Assembly: GCA_946529215.1 (NCBI GenBank)
Contig: CAMMZC010000005.1
Coordinates: 59,775-123,774 of the forward strand
Reading direction: 5' to 3'
DNA from: an uncultured Clostridia bacterium
Lineage (GTDB): Bacteria > Bacillota > Clostridia > TANB77 > CAG-508
Length of the DNA: 64,000 nt
In this document: one piece after another, positions 52,072 through 62,420 of the stretch
How positions within the stretch are numbered: the first letter of the stretch is position 1
Layout: the number at the start of each line of letters is the position of its first letter
Notes under the pieces: model-generated
What the model saw: only the letters and a program-made list of their open reading frames with translations
Database searches by the model: none
Told to the model about the DNA's origin: nothing
Position numbers and translations under genes: made by a program

Positions 52072-52261
52072 TTGTCCACAAGTTATCCACAATTTGTTGA
52101 TAAGTTTTCCACTTATTATTTACAAAAAAAAATATTTTTGTAACATTTCAAAAGCACACTTGTATAGCCTGTTTTAAGCTATAAATTTTTGTTCGAATAC
52201 AAGAGCATTTTTACAAAATTATTACAAAGTTATCAACATATGTGGATAACTTTGTGGATAA
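52072..52261. other. oriC, part upstream of dnaA (DnaA boxes)
   Basis: Boxes read TTGTCCACA (52072-52080), TTATCCACA (52083-52091), TTATCAACA on the minus strand (52103-52095), TTATCAACA (52230-52238), and two minus-strand TTATCCACA (52249-52241, 52261-52253). The surrounding region from 51930 is very AT-rich. The transcript start of dnaA is not resolved. Confidence 0.85.
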
Positions 52262-52353
52262 CTTTTTTATTTTTCACATTTTTCTTTGTGTTACATAATA
52301 AGTTGTTTTTGAAAATAAAAAATTACGACTATATGTCAGAACGGAGGCTAAAA

Positions 52354-53715
52354 ATGGATTCATCTATGGATGGTCAAGAAATTGTCAACAAAATGCATGA
52401 AGCCCTAGCTAATGAATTACCATCAATTACATACACTGCATTTCTATCTTACCTTAAATTTGAATCGATGGAAGGAAATCATATCACTTTTAAAGTAAAT
52501 TTTACATATGAAAAAACACAAACAGAAGCTAGATACTCAAAAGTTATTTTAGCTGCTTTAAAATTTGTAACTAACAGAGATTTAGAATTTTCGATTCATG
52601 CATTAGAAGATAATTCACATTCACCTGAAATAATCTCATCACAAACAGTAGATAAAGAAAACGATATAGAAGAAGAAATTGATTATTCCAAATATTCACT
52701 AAATCCAAAATACACTTTTGATACATTTGTAGTTGGAAATAACAATAATTTAGCACATGCAGCGGCTCTTGCAGTTGCAGATAATCCTGCCAAAACATAT
52801 AATCCTTTGTTTATTTATGGAGGTGTAGGTTTAGGTAAAACTCACTTAATGCAAGCAATAGGAAATAGAATTCTAAGCAATAACAGAAATATGAATGTTG
52901 TATATGTAACTTCAGAAAACTTTACAAATCAATTAATAATTTCTATTAAAGATTTAAAAAATGATCCTTTTAGAAATAAATATAGAAATGCAGATGTTTT
53001 AATAATAGACGATATTCAATTTATTGCAAAAAAAGAGAGAGTTCAAGAAGAGTTTTTCCATACATTTAATACATTATATGAAAATGGAAAACAGATAATT
53101 ATCTCAAGTGATAAACAGCCAAAAGATATTCAATTTCTAGAAGAAAGGCTAAAATCAAGATTTGAATGGGGATTACTTGCAGATATTTCTAACCCTGATT
53201 ATGAAACAAGAGTTGCTATACTTAGAAAAAAAGCACAAGATGAAAGAATAATTATTGATAATGAAATACTTGCAGATATTGCTGCAAAAATAGATTCAAA
53301 TATTCGAGAATTAGAAGGAGTTTTTAACAAAATAGTTGCAAGAGCTTCTTTAACACATATACCTATAACTATAGAATTAGCTGAAAATGTTATAAATGAA
53401 TTTATTTCTAAAAAAGAAAAAGTAATATCTTCAGACTTTATACAAGATGTAGTTGCAAAATATTTTAGTATAGATAAAAAAGATTTAGCAGGAAATAAAA
53501 GATCAAATGATGTCGCAAGACCAAGACAAATTGCAATGTATTTGTGCAGAGAAGTAGCTAATATGACTTTTCCACAAATAGGAATAGATTTTGGAAATAG
53601 AGATCACTCTACAGTTATGCACGCCTATAAAAAAATAGAAAAAGATGTCAAAGAAAATACAAGTACAAAATTAATTGTGGATAGTGTGAAAAACATCATT
53701 TTAAATAATGAATAA
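52354..53715 (+). CDS. dnaA: Chromosomal replication initiator protein DnaA
   Basis: The 453-residue AAA+ initiator has Walker A GGVGLGKT (156-163), Walker B VLIIDDIQF and a C-terminal helix-turn-helix with NRDHSTVMHAYKKIEKDV that binds DnaA boxes. ATG at 52354 has GGAGG 5 bases upstream. The upstream frame runs into the DnaA-box region. oriC parts lie on both sides. Confidence 0.97.
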   Translation: MDSSMDGQEIVNKMHEALANELPSITYTAFLSYLKFESMEGNHITFKVNFTYEKTQTEARYSKVILAALKFVTNRDLEFSIHALEDNSHSPEIISSQTVDKENDIEEEIDYSKYSLNPKYTFDTFVVGNNNNLAHAAALAVADNPAKTYNPLFIYGGVGLGKTHLMQAIGNRILSNNRNMNVVYVTSENFTNQLIISIKDLKNDPFRNKYRNADVLIIDDIQFIAKKERVQEEFFHTFNTLYENGKQIIISSDKQPKDIQFLEERLKSRFEWGLLADISNPDYETRVAILRKKAQDERIIIDNEILADIAAKIDSNIRELEGVFNKIVARASLTHIPITIELAENVINEFISKKEKVISSDFIQDVVAKYFSIDKKDLAGNKRSNDVARPRQIAMYLCREVANMTFPQIGIDFGNRDHSTVMHAYKKIEKDVKENTSTKLIVDSVKNIILNNE

Positions 53716-53817
53716 TTGAAATCACAAAAAAAATTAAAAAAATAAAAAAATAATGTTTGTATGAAAAAATGTTCGCAAAATGAAAATCAATTAGTTCCTA
53801 CGGAAATAGTTCATTAG

Positions 53818-54040
53818 TTATCCACACATAGTTTGTGGATAAGGTGTTTATAACATGTTGATAACTAACTTTCCACTTCAAAATGTGAAAAGTGTGGAAA
53901 ACCACCCTTAATTTTCCACAGATTTGTCCACACGGAAAATCATACGGACTAAGGTTATCAACACAGTTTTCCACATAATCCACACGACCTACTACTACTA
54001 CTACTATAAATATTATATTATTTTATAAATAAATATATGC
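53818..54040. other. oriC, part downstream of dnaA with DnaA-trio and AT-rich unwinding element
   Basis: Boxes include TTATCCACA (53818-53826), minus-strand TTATCCACA (53842-53834), minus-strand TTATCAACA (53865-53857), TTATCAACA (53955-53963) and TAATCCACA (53976-53984). The last box is followed by CGACC and the repeated TAC tract TACTACTACTACTACTA (53990-54006), then AT-rich sequence. This matches the DnaA-box, GC spacer and DnaA-trio order of the Bacillus unwinding system. Confidence 0.9.
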
Positions 54041-54137
54041 GTAAATCACAAAATTTTTTTCCAAAATAAATATTTGCGTAAGTTAAAAAGATTTTTTAAT
54101 AAAAATATTTAAACAAGAAAATGAAAGGATGATAAAA

Positions 54138-55256
54138 ATGAAATTTGTTTGTTACAAAGATACAATTATTAAGGCACTTAACTCTGTAGTAAAAGGAGTA
54201 GCTTCTAAAACAACAATGCCAATATTAGAAGGAATACTTATTCAAACAAATGAAGGTGAAATTAAATTAACAACTTATGATTTAGAAATTGGAATAGAAT
54301 ACACAATGAAATGTGACATTAAAGAACATGGAAGTACAGTTGTAAATGCAACAATGTTTACAGAAATTATAAGAAAATTACCAGATAGCGAAATAAATAT
54401 TAGTGTAAATGAAAATAATTTATTAATAATTGAGTGTGAAGGAGCATTATATAAATTAGCGACAATGAATCCAGATGAATTTCCAGATTTACCAAAAATA
54501 GAAGTTGAAAATTCTATAGAATTAGAGCAAGGAACACTTAAAAATATGATTAGAAAGACAATTTTTGCTGTAAGTTCAGATGAAAATAGACCAATATTTT
54601 CAGGATGTTTGTTTGAAATAAAAGATAATAAATTAAATGTAGTTGCAATAGATGGATTTAGATTAGCATTAAGAAAAATAAATTTACCAGTTGCAGTTAA
54701 TGATTTTAAAGCAGTAATACCAGCTAAGACATTAAATGAAGTTATAAAAATTTTAGAAGATTCTTTTGAAATGATAAAAATAGGTATTTCTAAAAATCAA
54801 GCATTATTTGAAATGGAAAATTGTAAAATAGTTACAAGAATACTAGAAGGAGAATTTCTAAATTATAATTCTGTAATACCAGATAATTGGCAAACAAGAG
54901 TTAGAGTAAATAGAACAGATTTACAAAATAGTTTTGAAAGAATAAGTTTAATTTCTTCTTCTGCTATAGAGAAAGAAAAGAAATATCCTGTTAGAGTAAC
55001 AGTTGATATTGGAAAAATGATAATATCTTGTACGAATCAAACAGGAGATGCAAAAGAAGAAGTATTTATTACAACAGAAGGAAAATATTTAGAAGCAGGA
55101 TTTAATCCAAAATATTTCTTAGATTGTTTGAAAGCGATTGATGATGAAGAAATTTTTGTAGAGTTTGGAAGCAATATTTCACCATGTTTAGTAAAATCAG
55201 TTGAAAATAATGATTATGTATATATGATTTTACCAATTAGATTGAAAAATGAATAA
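54138..55256 (+). CDS. dnaN: DNA polymerase III beta sliding clamp
   Basis: The 372-residue clamp protein has three repeated domains and ends in the canonical YMILPIRL. Motifs TMPILEGILIQ and NPKYFLDCLKAID are clear. ATG at 54138 lies 8 bases after AAAGGA. It follows dnaA after the downstream oriC part and has its own terminator. Confidence 0.97.
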   Translation: MKFVCYKDTIIKALNSVVKGVASKTTMPILEGILIQTNEGEIKLTTYDLEIGIEYTMKCDIKEHGSTVVNATMFTEIIRKLPDSEINISVNENNLLIIECEGALYKLATMNPDEFPDLPKIEVENSIELEQGTLKNMIRKTIFAVSSDENRPIFSGCLFEIKDNKLNVVAIDGFRLALRKINLPVAVNDFKAVIPAKTLNEVIKILEDSFEMIKIGISKNQALFEMENCKIVTRILEGEFLNYNSVIPDNWQTRVRVNRTDLQNSFERISLISSSAIEKEKKYPVRVTVDIGKMIISCTNQTGDAKEEVFITTEGKYLEAGFNPKYFLDCLKAIDDEEIFVEFGSNISPCLVKSVENNDYVYMILPIRLKNE

Positions 55257-55264
55257 TAAATAAA

Positions 55265-55294
55265 GGCTGATAATTTAGGTTATCAGTTTTTTTA
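55265..55294 (+). terminator. Terminator after dnaN
   Basis: CTGATAA (55267-55273) pairs with TTATCAG (55280-55286), followed by TTTTTTT. Confidence 0.9.
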
Positions 55295-55558
55295 TTGTAT
55301 GAGAAACCATATGAAACAATGAGGTTAGTACTACAAAGTGAAAAGAAACTCTATGATTCATTGAGCTTCGTAATAGAAAGTGATAATAAAGATTATATTA
55401 TAAAAAGAAAAATCGTTTTTCTTATAAAATAAAGGTTATGTATAGAAATTTTAATTAAAATATTAAAAACGACGCGCGAAAATCCGATTTAAGCCATTTT
55501 ATTTTTGGGGGCAGGATAATTTTACATTAAAAAAATAATAAAAAAAATAATAAAAAAT

Positions 55559-55625
55559 AATTATGAAAAAAATCGAATCAATTCGAAAAAAAAATCTTAA
55601 ATTAGAAAACAAGAGAAAAAATATA
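55559..55625 (+). repeat. 67-bp direct repeat, copy 1
   Basis: Runs from AATTATGAAAAAAATCGAAT to AACAAGAGAAAAAATATA. It differs from copy 2 at a single base (C/T in GAATYAATTC). Confidence 0.85.
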
Positions 55626-55773
55626 TTTTTTGATAAATTTTGAACTTAGAAAGTATGAGAAAATTTTTAAAAATATATTTTGACGATTTTTGATTTATAA
55701 ATTATCCAAAAAAATAAGTAAAATTTCGTGAAAAAATAAAATAAAAATCTTAAAATTTTTTTTATAAAAAATA

Positions 55774-55840
55774 AATTATGAAAAAAATCGAATTAATTCG
55801 AAAAAAAAATCTTAAATTAGAAAACAAGAGAAAAAATATA
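55774..55840 (+). repeat. 67-bp direct repeat, copy 2
   Basis: Same 67-bp unit as 55559-55625, 215 bp further on. The centre CGAATTAATTCG is a perfect palindrome. Confidence 0.85.
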
Positions 55841-56182
55841 AATTTTAACTAAATTCTAGCTGAGAAAGTCTGAGAAAAATCTTAAAAAATTATTTTAGCA
55901 TTTTTTAAAAAGGAATAAGCTAAAAAAGATGTATGATATGAAAGTTAATTTTGAATATATAAGAAATTTAAGGGCTCAAATTCGTAATTTTTAAAGACTT
56001 ATAAAAAAAGACTAAAAATATGCTTAAAATTGATTGTGAATTAATTTGAAAGTACAATGTTTTTTTTGATGGTTTATCATAAAAAGTTTAAAGAAATATA
56101 TTCTTTTATAATCTAATTTTTTTTGTAAAAGTATTTATTATGAATTTAAATTAAAAATTATTAATGTATAATTTTTAAGATA

Positions 56183-56211
56183 TTGACAAATTTAAAAAAA
56201 TTATGTATAAA
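56183..56211 (+). promoter_or_regulatory. Promoter of recF
   Basis: TTGACA (56183-56188), 17 bp and TATAAA (56206-56211). Confidence 0.7.
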
Positions 56212-56295
56212 ATATAATATGAAATTAAAGAAATGTATAATAAAAGTATAATTTTTTAGTCAAATTTAAAAAGTTATTAACAATTGGAGAACAAA

Positions 56296-57360
56296 ATGTG
56301 GATAAATAGGATTAAAATTAACAATTTTAGAAATTATAATAATTTAAATATTGAATTGAATAAAAAAATAAATGTTTTTTTTGGAGAAAATGCTCAAGGA
56401 AAAACAAATATTATAGAAGCAATTTATTTAAGTAGTATTGGTAAATCATTTAGAACAAATAAAGAAAAAGAAATGATAAAATTTAATGAAGAAAATTGCA
56501 ATGTAGAAATTGATTTTGAAAAATCAGACAGAGAAGGAAATATTTCTATAAATATTGGTAATAAAAAAAATGTTTTTGTAAATAAAATAAAAATAAAAAA
56601 ATTAAGTGAATTATTAGGAAATATAAATGTTGTAATTTTTACTCCAGATGATATAAATATTTTAAAAGGTGGTCCACAAAATAGACGTAAATTTTTAGAT
56701 GTTATGATAAGTCAATTAAGACCTAAATATATGCATATTTTAGGATTGTACCAAAAAACGTTAGATGAAAGAAATTCATATTTAAAAAATATAGAAAATG
56801 AAAAATATGATTATTTAGAAATATATGATGAAAAACTTGCAGAATATGGTTGTGAAATATATAAATATAGAAAAGAATTTATAGAAAAAATAAAAAATAA
56901 AATAAAAATTATACATAGTAATATTACAAACAATAGGGAAGAAATTGAAATTATTTATTCTTCAAATTGTGAAGAAAAAAAAGAATTTTTAGAATTATTA
57001 AAACAAAGAAAAAAATTAGATATTATAAAAGGATATACAACTAAAGGAATTCATAGAGATGATTTTCAAATTTTATTAAATGGTTTGCCTGTTGATGTTT
57101 ATGGATCACAAGGACAGCATAGAACTGCGGTTTTATCTTTAAAACTTTCAGAGCTTCAGGTAATTTATGATGAAATAGGAGAAAATCCAATTTTATTATT
57201 AGATGATTTTATGTCTGAATTAGATGAATTTAGAAAGACTAGTTTTTTAGAAAATATAAAAGATACACAAGTTATTATAACATGTACAGATAAAATAAAA
57301 ATAAATAATTCAGAAATAAAATTTTTTAATGTTAAGGAAGGACTAGTATTTGACATATAA
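56296..57360 (+). CDS. recF: DNA replication and repair protein RecF
   Basis: The 354-residue SMC-like ATPase has Walker A GENAQGKT (30-37), a central coiled part, and Walker B LLLDDFMSELD. It loads RecA at gaps with RecO and RecR. ATG at 56296 has GGAG 7 bases upstream. It has its own promoter after the unusual dnaN-recF spacer. Confidence 0.96.
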   Translation: MWINRIKINNFRNYNNLNIELNKKINVFFGENAQGKTNIIEAIYLSSIGKSFRTNKEKEMIKFNEENCNVEIDFEKSDREGNISINIGNKKNVFVNKIKIKKLSELLGNINVVIFTPDDINILKGGPQNRRKFLDVMISQLRPKYMHILGLYQKTLDERNSYLKNIENEKYDYLEIYDEKLAEYGCEIYKYRKEFIEKIKNKIKIIHSNITNNREEIEIIYSSNCEEKKEFLELLKQRKKLDIIKGYTTKGIHRDDFQILLNGLPVDVYGSQGQHRTAVLSLKLSELQVIYDEIGENPILLLDDFMSELDEFRKTSFLENIKDTQVIITCTDKIKINNSEIKFFNVKEGLVFDI

Positions 57361-57396
57361 TTTTAAATAATATATAATATCGATGAGGTGATAAAA

Positions 57397-57789
57397 ATGA
57401 ATTCAGGAGAATTTATAAAATATAAGGAAAGTTCAAAAGATCTTTTTAAAAATCTTTTAGAAGAATGTGAAAGTCTGGAAAAGAAAACGATAGATGGTGA
57501 AAATTATTTTCATTTAGGAGAAAAAAAAGGATTTGGCGGAAAGCCTATAAATGAAGAGTCCATAAATGAATGGAGAAAATATAAAAAAGATGTTGATAAA
57601 TTAGATGCAAGGTTGAAGATATATGATGATAAATCATTATATGATGAATTAAATAAAGAACAAAAGGAAATAATAGATAGATGTTTAGGTATAATTAGCG
57701 ATTGTTACGATTTTATAAAAAGCTTAGAAAGTGAAGGATATATCCTTGACACAGAAGAAGAAGAAGAAGAAAAAGAACCAGAAAAGTAA
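57397..57789 (+). CDS. Hypothetical charged protein between recF and gyrB
   Basis: The 130-residue protein is highly charged and helical, with a polyglutamate C terminus (DTEEEEEEKEPEK). I do not recognise a family. It occupies the place where RemB (DUF370) often lies but has no resemblance to it. GAGGTGAT precedes ATG at 57397. It follows recF by 36 bases and is probably co-transcribed. Confidence 0.75.
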   Translation: MNSGEFIKYKESSKDLFKNLLEECESLEKKTIDGENYFHLGEKKGFGGKPINEESINEWRKYKKDVDKLDARLKIYDDKSLYDELNKEQKEIIDRCLGIISDCYDFIKSLESEGYILDTEEEEEEKEPEK

Positions 57790-57796
57790 AAAATAT

Positions 57797-57825
57797 TTGA
57801 CAAAAAAAAAAAATAGCATTATTAT
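57797..57825 (+). promoter_or_regulatory. Promoter of gyrB
   Basis: TTGACA (57797-57802), 17 bp and TATTAT (57820-57825). Confidence 0.75.
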
Positions 57826-57864
57826 ATTATATATGAGCAAATTGAAACGAGATTAATTTTTTGA

Positions 57865-59850
<1,986 letters not shown>

Positions 59851-60081
59851 TTTGGGGACGGGGCAAAAATTCACTTTAAGGTCTAGTATGGGGACAGAGG
59901 AAAAAAACTTAATAAAGAATCTTGATGTATAAAAGGAGAACGAACAAGAAGTTTTGAAGTTAAAGGAACAGAACTTGCCTATTTACATAATAAAACAAGA
60001 GAAACAGGAAAAAGAAATTCTTCAGAAGGAAGTAGAAGTTGGGTAGAGGCAAAAAATGAAGATAGTGTAGTAAAATATTAA
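59851..60081 (+). pseudogene. Gene remnant with repeated gyrB tail
   Basis: Just after gyrB the sequence repeats its end: AAGAATTTGGATGTGTAA (gyrB end, 59833-59850) and AAGAATCTTGATGTATAA (59915-59932). Between them are two GGGGAC-rich segments (TTTGGGGACGGGGCAAAAA, TATGGGGACAGAGGAAAAAA). A 51-codon open stretch (59926-60081) without a start codon follows and ends in EDSVVKY. I do not recognise its origin. It is ended by a strong terminator, which suggests a once longer gene. Confidence 0.5.
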
Positions 60082-60082
60082 A

Positions 60083-60115
60083 TAAAAAAAGCCGGCAGTT
60101 TTGCCGACTTTTTTC
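60083..60115 (+). terminator. Terminator after the gyrB-linked remnant
   Basis: AAGCCGGCA pairs with TGCCGACTT around GTTT, with A and T runs on both sides. Confidence 0.9.
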
Positions 60116-60640
60116 TGTAAAGCTAATAATAATCTTAGCTAAAACCAATATACCTAATATTCTGACCTAATGAATATTGCTATACAAATAAGCCATCTAC
60201 CAAATATATTGATCATTCGCTCGACTATTAATACACTCTAAATAGCTTAATTCATCCACTTGGGACTACTAAAAACCATAAATCAAATATAAGAATAATC
60301 TTAAGCTAGAATATATTACATATATTGTAACCATATACTTTGTAACCACAAAAGTTCCAACCAATATAGCTTGCCTACACATAATATACTCGTCTTTTCC
60401 AACATATAATAACCTTTTTTCAAAAGCCATTACACATCTTTATTCGAAAAAATCTAAGCTAAAATATATTTTAACCTAAAATATTCTCTGTGCCTCAACT
60501 ATTATTAACCTTACAATCTTATTATAAGCAAATAAAAAAATAATATACAAAAAATAAAAATTTTTATAAAAAATAAATATAACACTAATGTTAAAAGTAC
60601 TATATTAATCAATTTTATTGAATTATAATATCTGAATTTA
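60116..60640. other. AT-rich intergenic stretch
   Basis: I see no ORF, tRNA or strong hairpin here. Short AGCTTAA and TAGCTTA-like motifs recur. It ends at the regulatory region of the PBECR4 gene. Confidence 0.5.
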
Positions 60641-60647
60641 TTGAGAT

Positions 60648-60723
60648 TTGTCGAATATTGTCAAAAACTTTTTTGCGAAAAATTAAAAAAATAGTTGAAA
60701 AAATAAATAATTTATGTTATTAT
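60648..60723 (+). promoter_or_regulatory. Promoter with Spo0A-type boxes upstream of the PBECR4 leader
   Basis: TTGTCGAA (60648-60655) and a variant TTGTCAAA (60658-60665) are 10 bp apart. TTGAAA (60695-60700), 17 bp and TATTAT (60718-60723) follow, with the predicted start at the first leader hairpin. Confidence 0.65.
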
Positions 60724-60730
60724 AAATATA

Positions 60731-60938
60731 ATAGATAGTGATAGAAATAACTATCAAGGTGGATTGACACCGAAACAATCCGAAATTCAATGAGACATAG
60801 GGCTCATAGATTGGCAGGCAATCACTTAACCTGAAATATATAGTAAGTTTGGAAACTTACAGATTGGCGGACAATCAATTAATCAATCATAAAGGGGCAA
60901 ATTAATACTGCGGTATAATTTTGCCTCTTTGAATTTTT
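60731..60938 (+). ncRNA. Hairpin-array leader RNA ending in an intrinsic terminator
   Basis: Six short stems lie in series: GATAGT/ACTATC, GGATTG/CAATCC, ATGAG/CTCAT, GATTG/CAATC (loop GCAGG, 60809-60823), GTAAGTT/AACTTAC (loop TGGA, 60843-60860), GATTG/CAATC (loop GCGGA, 60862-60876). A long terminator hairpin with TGCG loop (60891-60930) and T-run (to 60940) follows. The SD AGGAGG follows at once, so the leader decides expression of the PBECR4 gene. Two stems are near copies. Confidence 0.75.
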
Positions 60939-60950
60939 TTAGGAGGAAAT

Positions 60951-61586
60951 ATGAGCAGAGATAAAAAGAATGATTTAAATATAATAAAACAAGCAGCAGT
61001 TTTGTATGATAAATATTTATTGAATAAAAATATATTATTTATATATTTAAAGAATAATAAAATTGAATATTATGAAGTAACATTTTTAAGAGATCATTTT
61101 AAACATTTAACTGGAGTAAAAACTGATTTAAATGCTTATGAGTTTTATTACAGAGCTAAAAATAATAGATTAAGAATAAAAGATTTTGAATATAAAGATA
61201 ATACAAGTAGATTAAAAATAGATAATATAATAAAAGCAATGAATTTTAGCTCCTTCTCAAAAATGATTGGAGAATTTAAAAATAATAAAGTGTATGTTTC
61301 TTTAAAAAAAGTAACAGGAAATAATAATCTTATTTTAGGGTTTGATGAAGGAGAAAATATAAATTATCCAAAGACATTATTAAAAGGTGATGTTAGAGAT
61401 TACACAAGAAAAGTTTATAGAATAATAGGAATTTTATCTAAGAATTTATCAGATAAAAAGTATAATACATTAAAATATATCGCTAAAAATATTAATGCTC
61501 AAAAATTTCTATCAAATAATGAATTAAAAAAAATAATAGATATAGATTTTTTAAATCAAATTAATATAGAGGTTAATAAAAAATAA
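60951..61586 (+). CDS. PBECR4-like nuclease-domain protein
   Basis: The 211-residue protein contains LLNKNILFIYLKNNKIEYYEV, FLRDHFKHLTGV, and LNAYEFYYRAKNNRLRIKDFEYK, a pattern I associate with the PBECR4 domain (phage Barnase-EndoU-ColicinE5/D-RelE-like nuclease group). It also resembles small mobile-element proteins. The family is predicted to cut RNA or DNA; activity is untested. A strong SD (AGGAGG) lies just past the terminator. It is first in a region leading to VirB4 genes, suggesting an accessory module. Confidence 0.6.
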   Translation: MSRDKKNDLNIIKQAAVLYDKYLLNKNILFIYLKNNKIEYYEVTFLRDHFKHLTGVKTDLNAYEFYYRAKNNRLRIKDFEYKDNTSRLKIDNIIKAMNFSSFSKMIGEFKNNKVYVSLKKVTGNNNLILGFDEGENINYPKTLLKGDVRDYTRKVYRIIGILSKNLSDKKYNTLKYIAKNINAQKFLSNNELKKIIDIDFLNQINIEVNKK

Positions 61587-61617
61587 ATTTTTTTAATTTT
61601 CAAATAACATAGAAAGG

Positions 61618-61673
61618 TTGTCGAATTTTGTCGAAAAGTTTTTCTTGACATTTTCAAAATTTATGGTATTATA
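61618..61673 (+). promoter_or_regulatory. Promoter with tandem Spo0A-type boxes, identical to that at 17231-17263
   Basis: TTGTCGAA boxes (61618-61625, 61628-61635) end 9 bases before TTGACA (61645-61650). Possible -10 sequences are TATTAT (61667-61672) or ATTATA (61668-61673). The first 33 bp (61618-61650) equal the minus-strand module at 17263-17231. Confidence 0.75.
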
Positions 61674-61740
61674 GTATTATTGAAATCCCAAATTATTAAT
61701 GAATAAGATTTAATCATAATTATTAATTTCTAAGAAAATT

Positions 61741-62325
61741 ATGAATCAAAATAAAATATCAGTTCAAGATTGGTTACCAATCGAAAAAATTTTAGATAAT
61801 GGAATTATTAAATTAAAAAACAATAATTACATTAAATTAATTAAAGTTTATCCAATAAATTATAATTTAAAATCAGAATTTGAAAAAACTACAATTTTAA
61901 ATTCTTATAAAATATTTTTAAAAACTTGTAATTTTAATTTTCAAATTTTAATCCAAAGTAACAAACAAGATTTACAAAAAAACATTAAAAATATTCAAGA
62001 AAATTTAAAAAAAGAAAGTTTTTTAAACGACATTGGAAAAGATTATATTAATTTTATAAATGAAATAAATTCTGTAAAAAATTCTGGATCAAAAGATTTT
62101 TATATTATTATCTCGAATAATAAAGAAGAAAATAATTTAGAAGATTTGATTTTACAAGAATTAAATGAAAAATATTTTAAAATAAAAGAGTGTTTATTAA
62201 GGTGTGGAAATTCTGTGAAAAATATAAATAACAAAAAAGAAACAGAAAAAATAATTTATTCTTTTTTAAATACGAGATTGTTTTTAATCAAAAACACACG
62301 AAAAAAATTAAATAAATTCGTGTAA
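61741..62325 (+). CDS. VirB4 N-terminal-domain-like protein (second copy)
   Basis: The 194-residue protein starts SVQDWLPIEKILDNGIIKLK and then FQILIQSNKQDLQKNIKNIQ. The pattern matches the middle of the 36716-37945 product (FNFMEFDKIEDNMIVQKDGK, IQIYIQTRTVNLTNSIN). It lacks that protein's transmembrane helix and coiled tail. It lies just before a VirB4 ATPase. Only a weak ribosome site precedes ATG. Confidence 0.65.
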   Translation: MNQNKISVQDWLPIEKILDNGIIKLKNNNYIKLIKVYPINYNLKSEFEKTTILNSYKIFLKTCNFNFQILIQSNKQDLQKNIKNIQENLKKESFLNDIGKDYINFINEINSVKNSGSKDFYIIISNNKEENNLEDLILQELNEKYFKIKECLLRCGNSVKNINNKKETEKIIYSFLNTRLFLIKNTRKKLNKFV

Positions 62326-62420
62326 ATTCGAAATAAATATAAAACAATATAAAATTAACTGAAATTGGTCGAAGATAAGCTATAAAAATTTTTAAAAGCG
62401 AAAAAGGAGGAATCTTAATT

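Larger units (their letters stand above)
55295..56182. other. Gene-free AT-rich spacer between dnaN and recF
   Basis: Nearly 0.9 kb without a coding frame of note. It contains two 67-bp direct repeats (55559-55625, 55774-55840) and long A/T runs. The yaaA-like S4-domain gene usually found here in Firmicutes is absent. I see no RNA gene. Confidence 0.7.

Noticed and set aside
53798..53983. Minus-strand frame in the dnaA-dnaN gap
   Set aside because: It overlaps the DnaA boxes and DnaA-trio of oriC and has no ribosome site.
60731..60930. CRISPR array or known riboswitch in the PBECR4 leader
   Set aside because: The near-copies are hairpins of unequal spacing with no repeat-spacer periodicity, and no riboswitch core was recognised.
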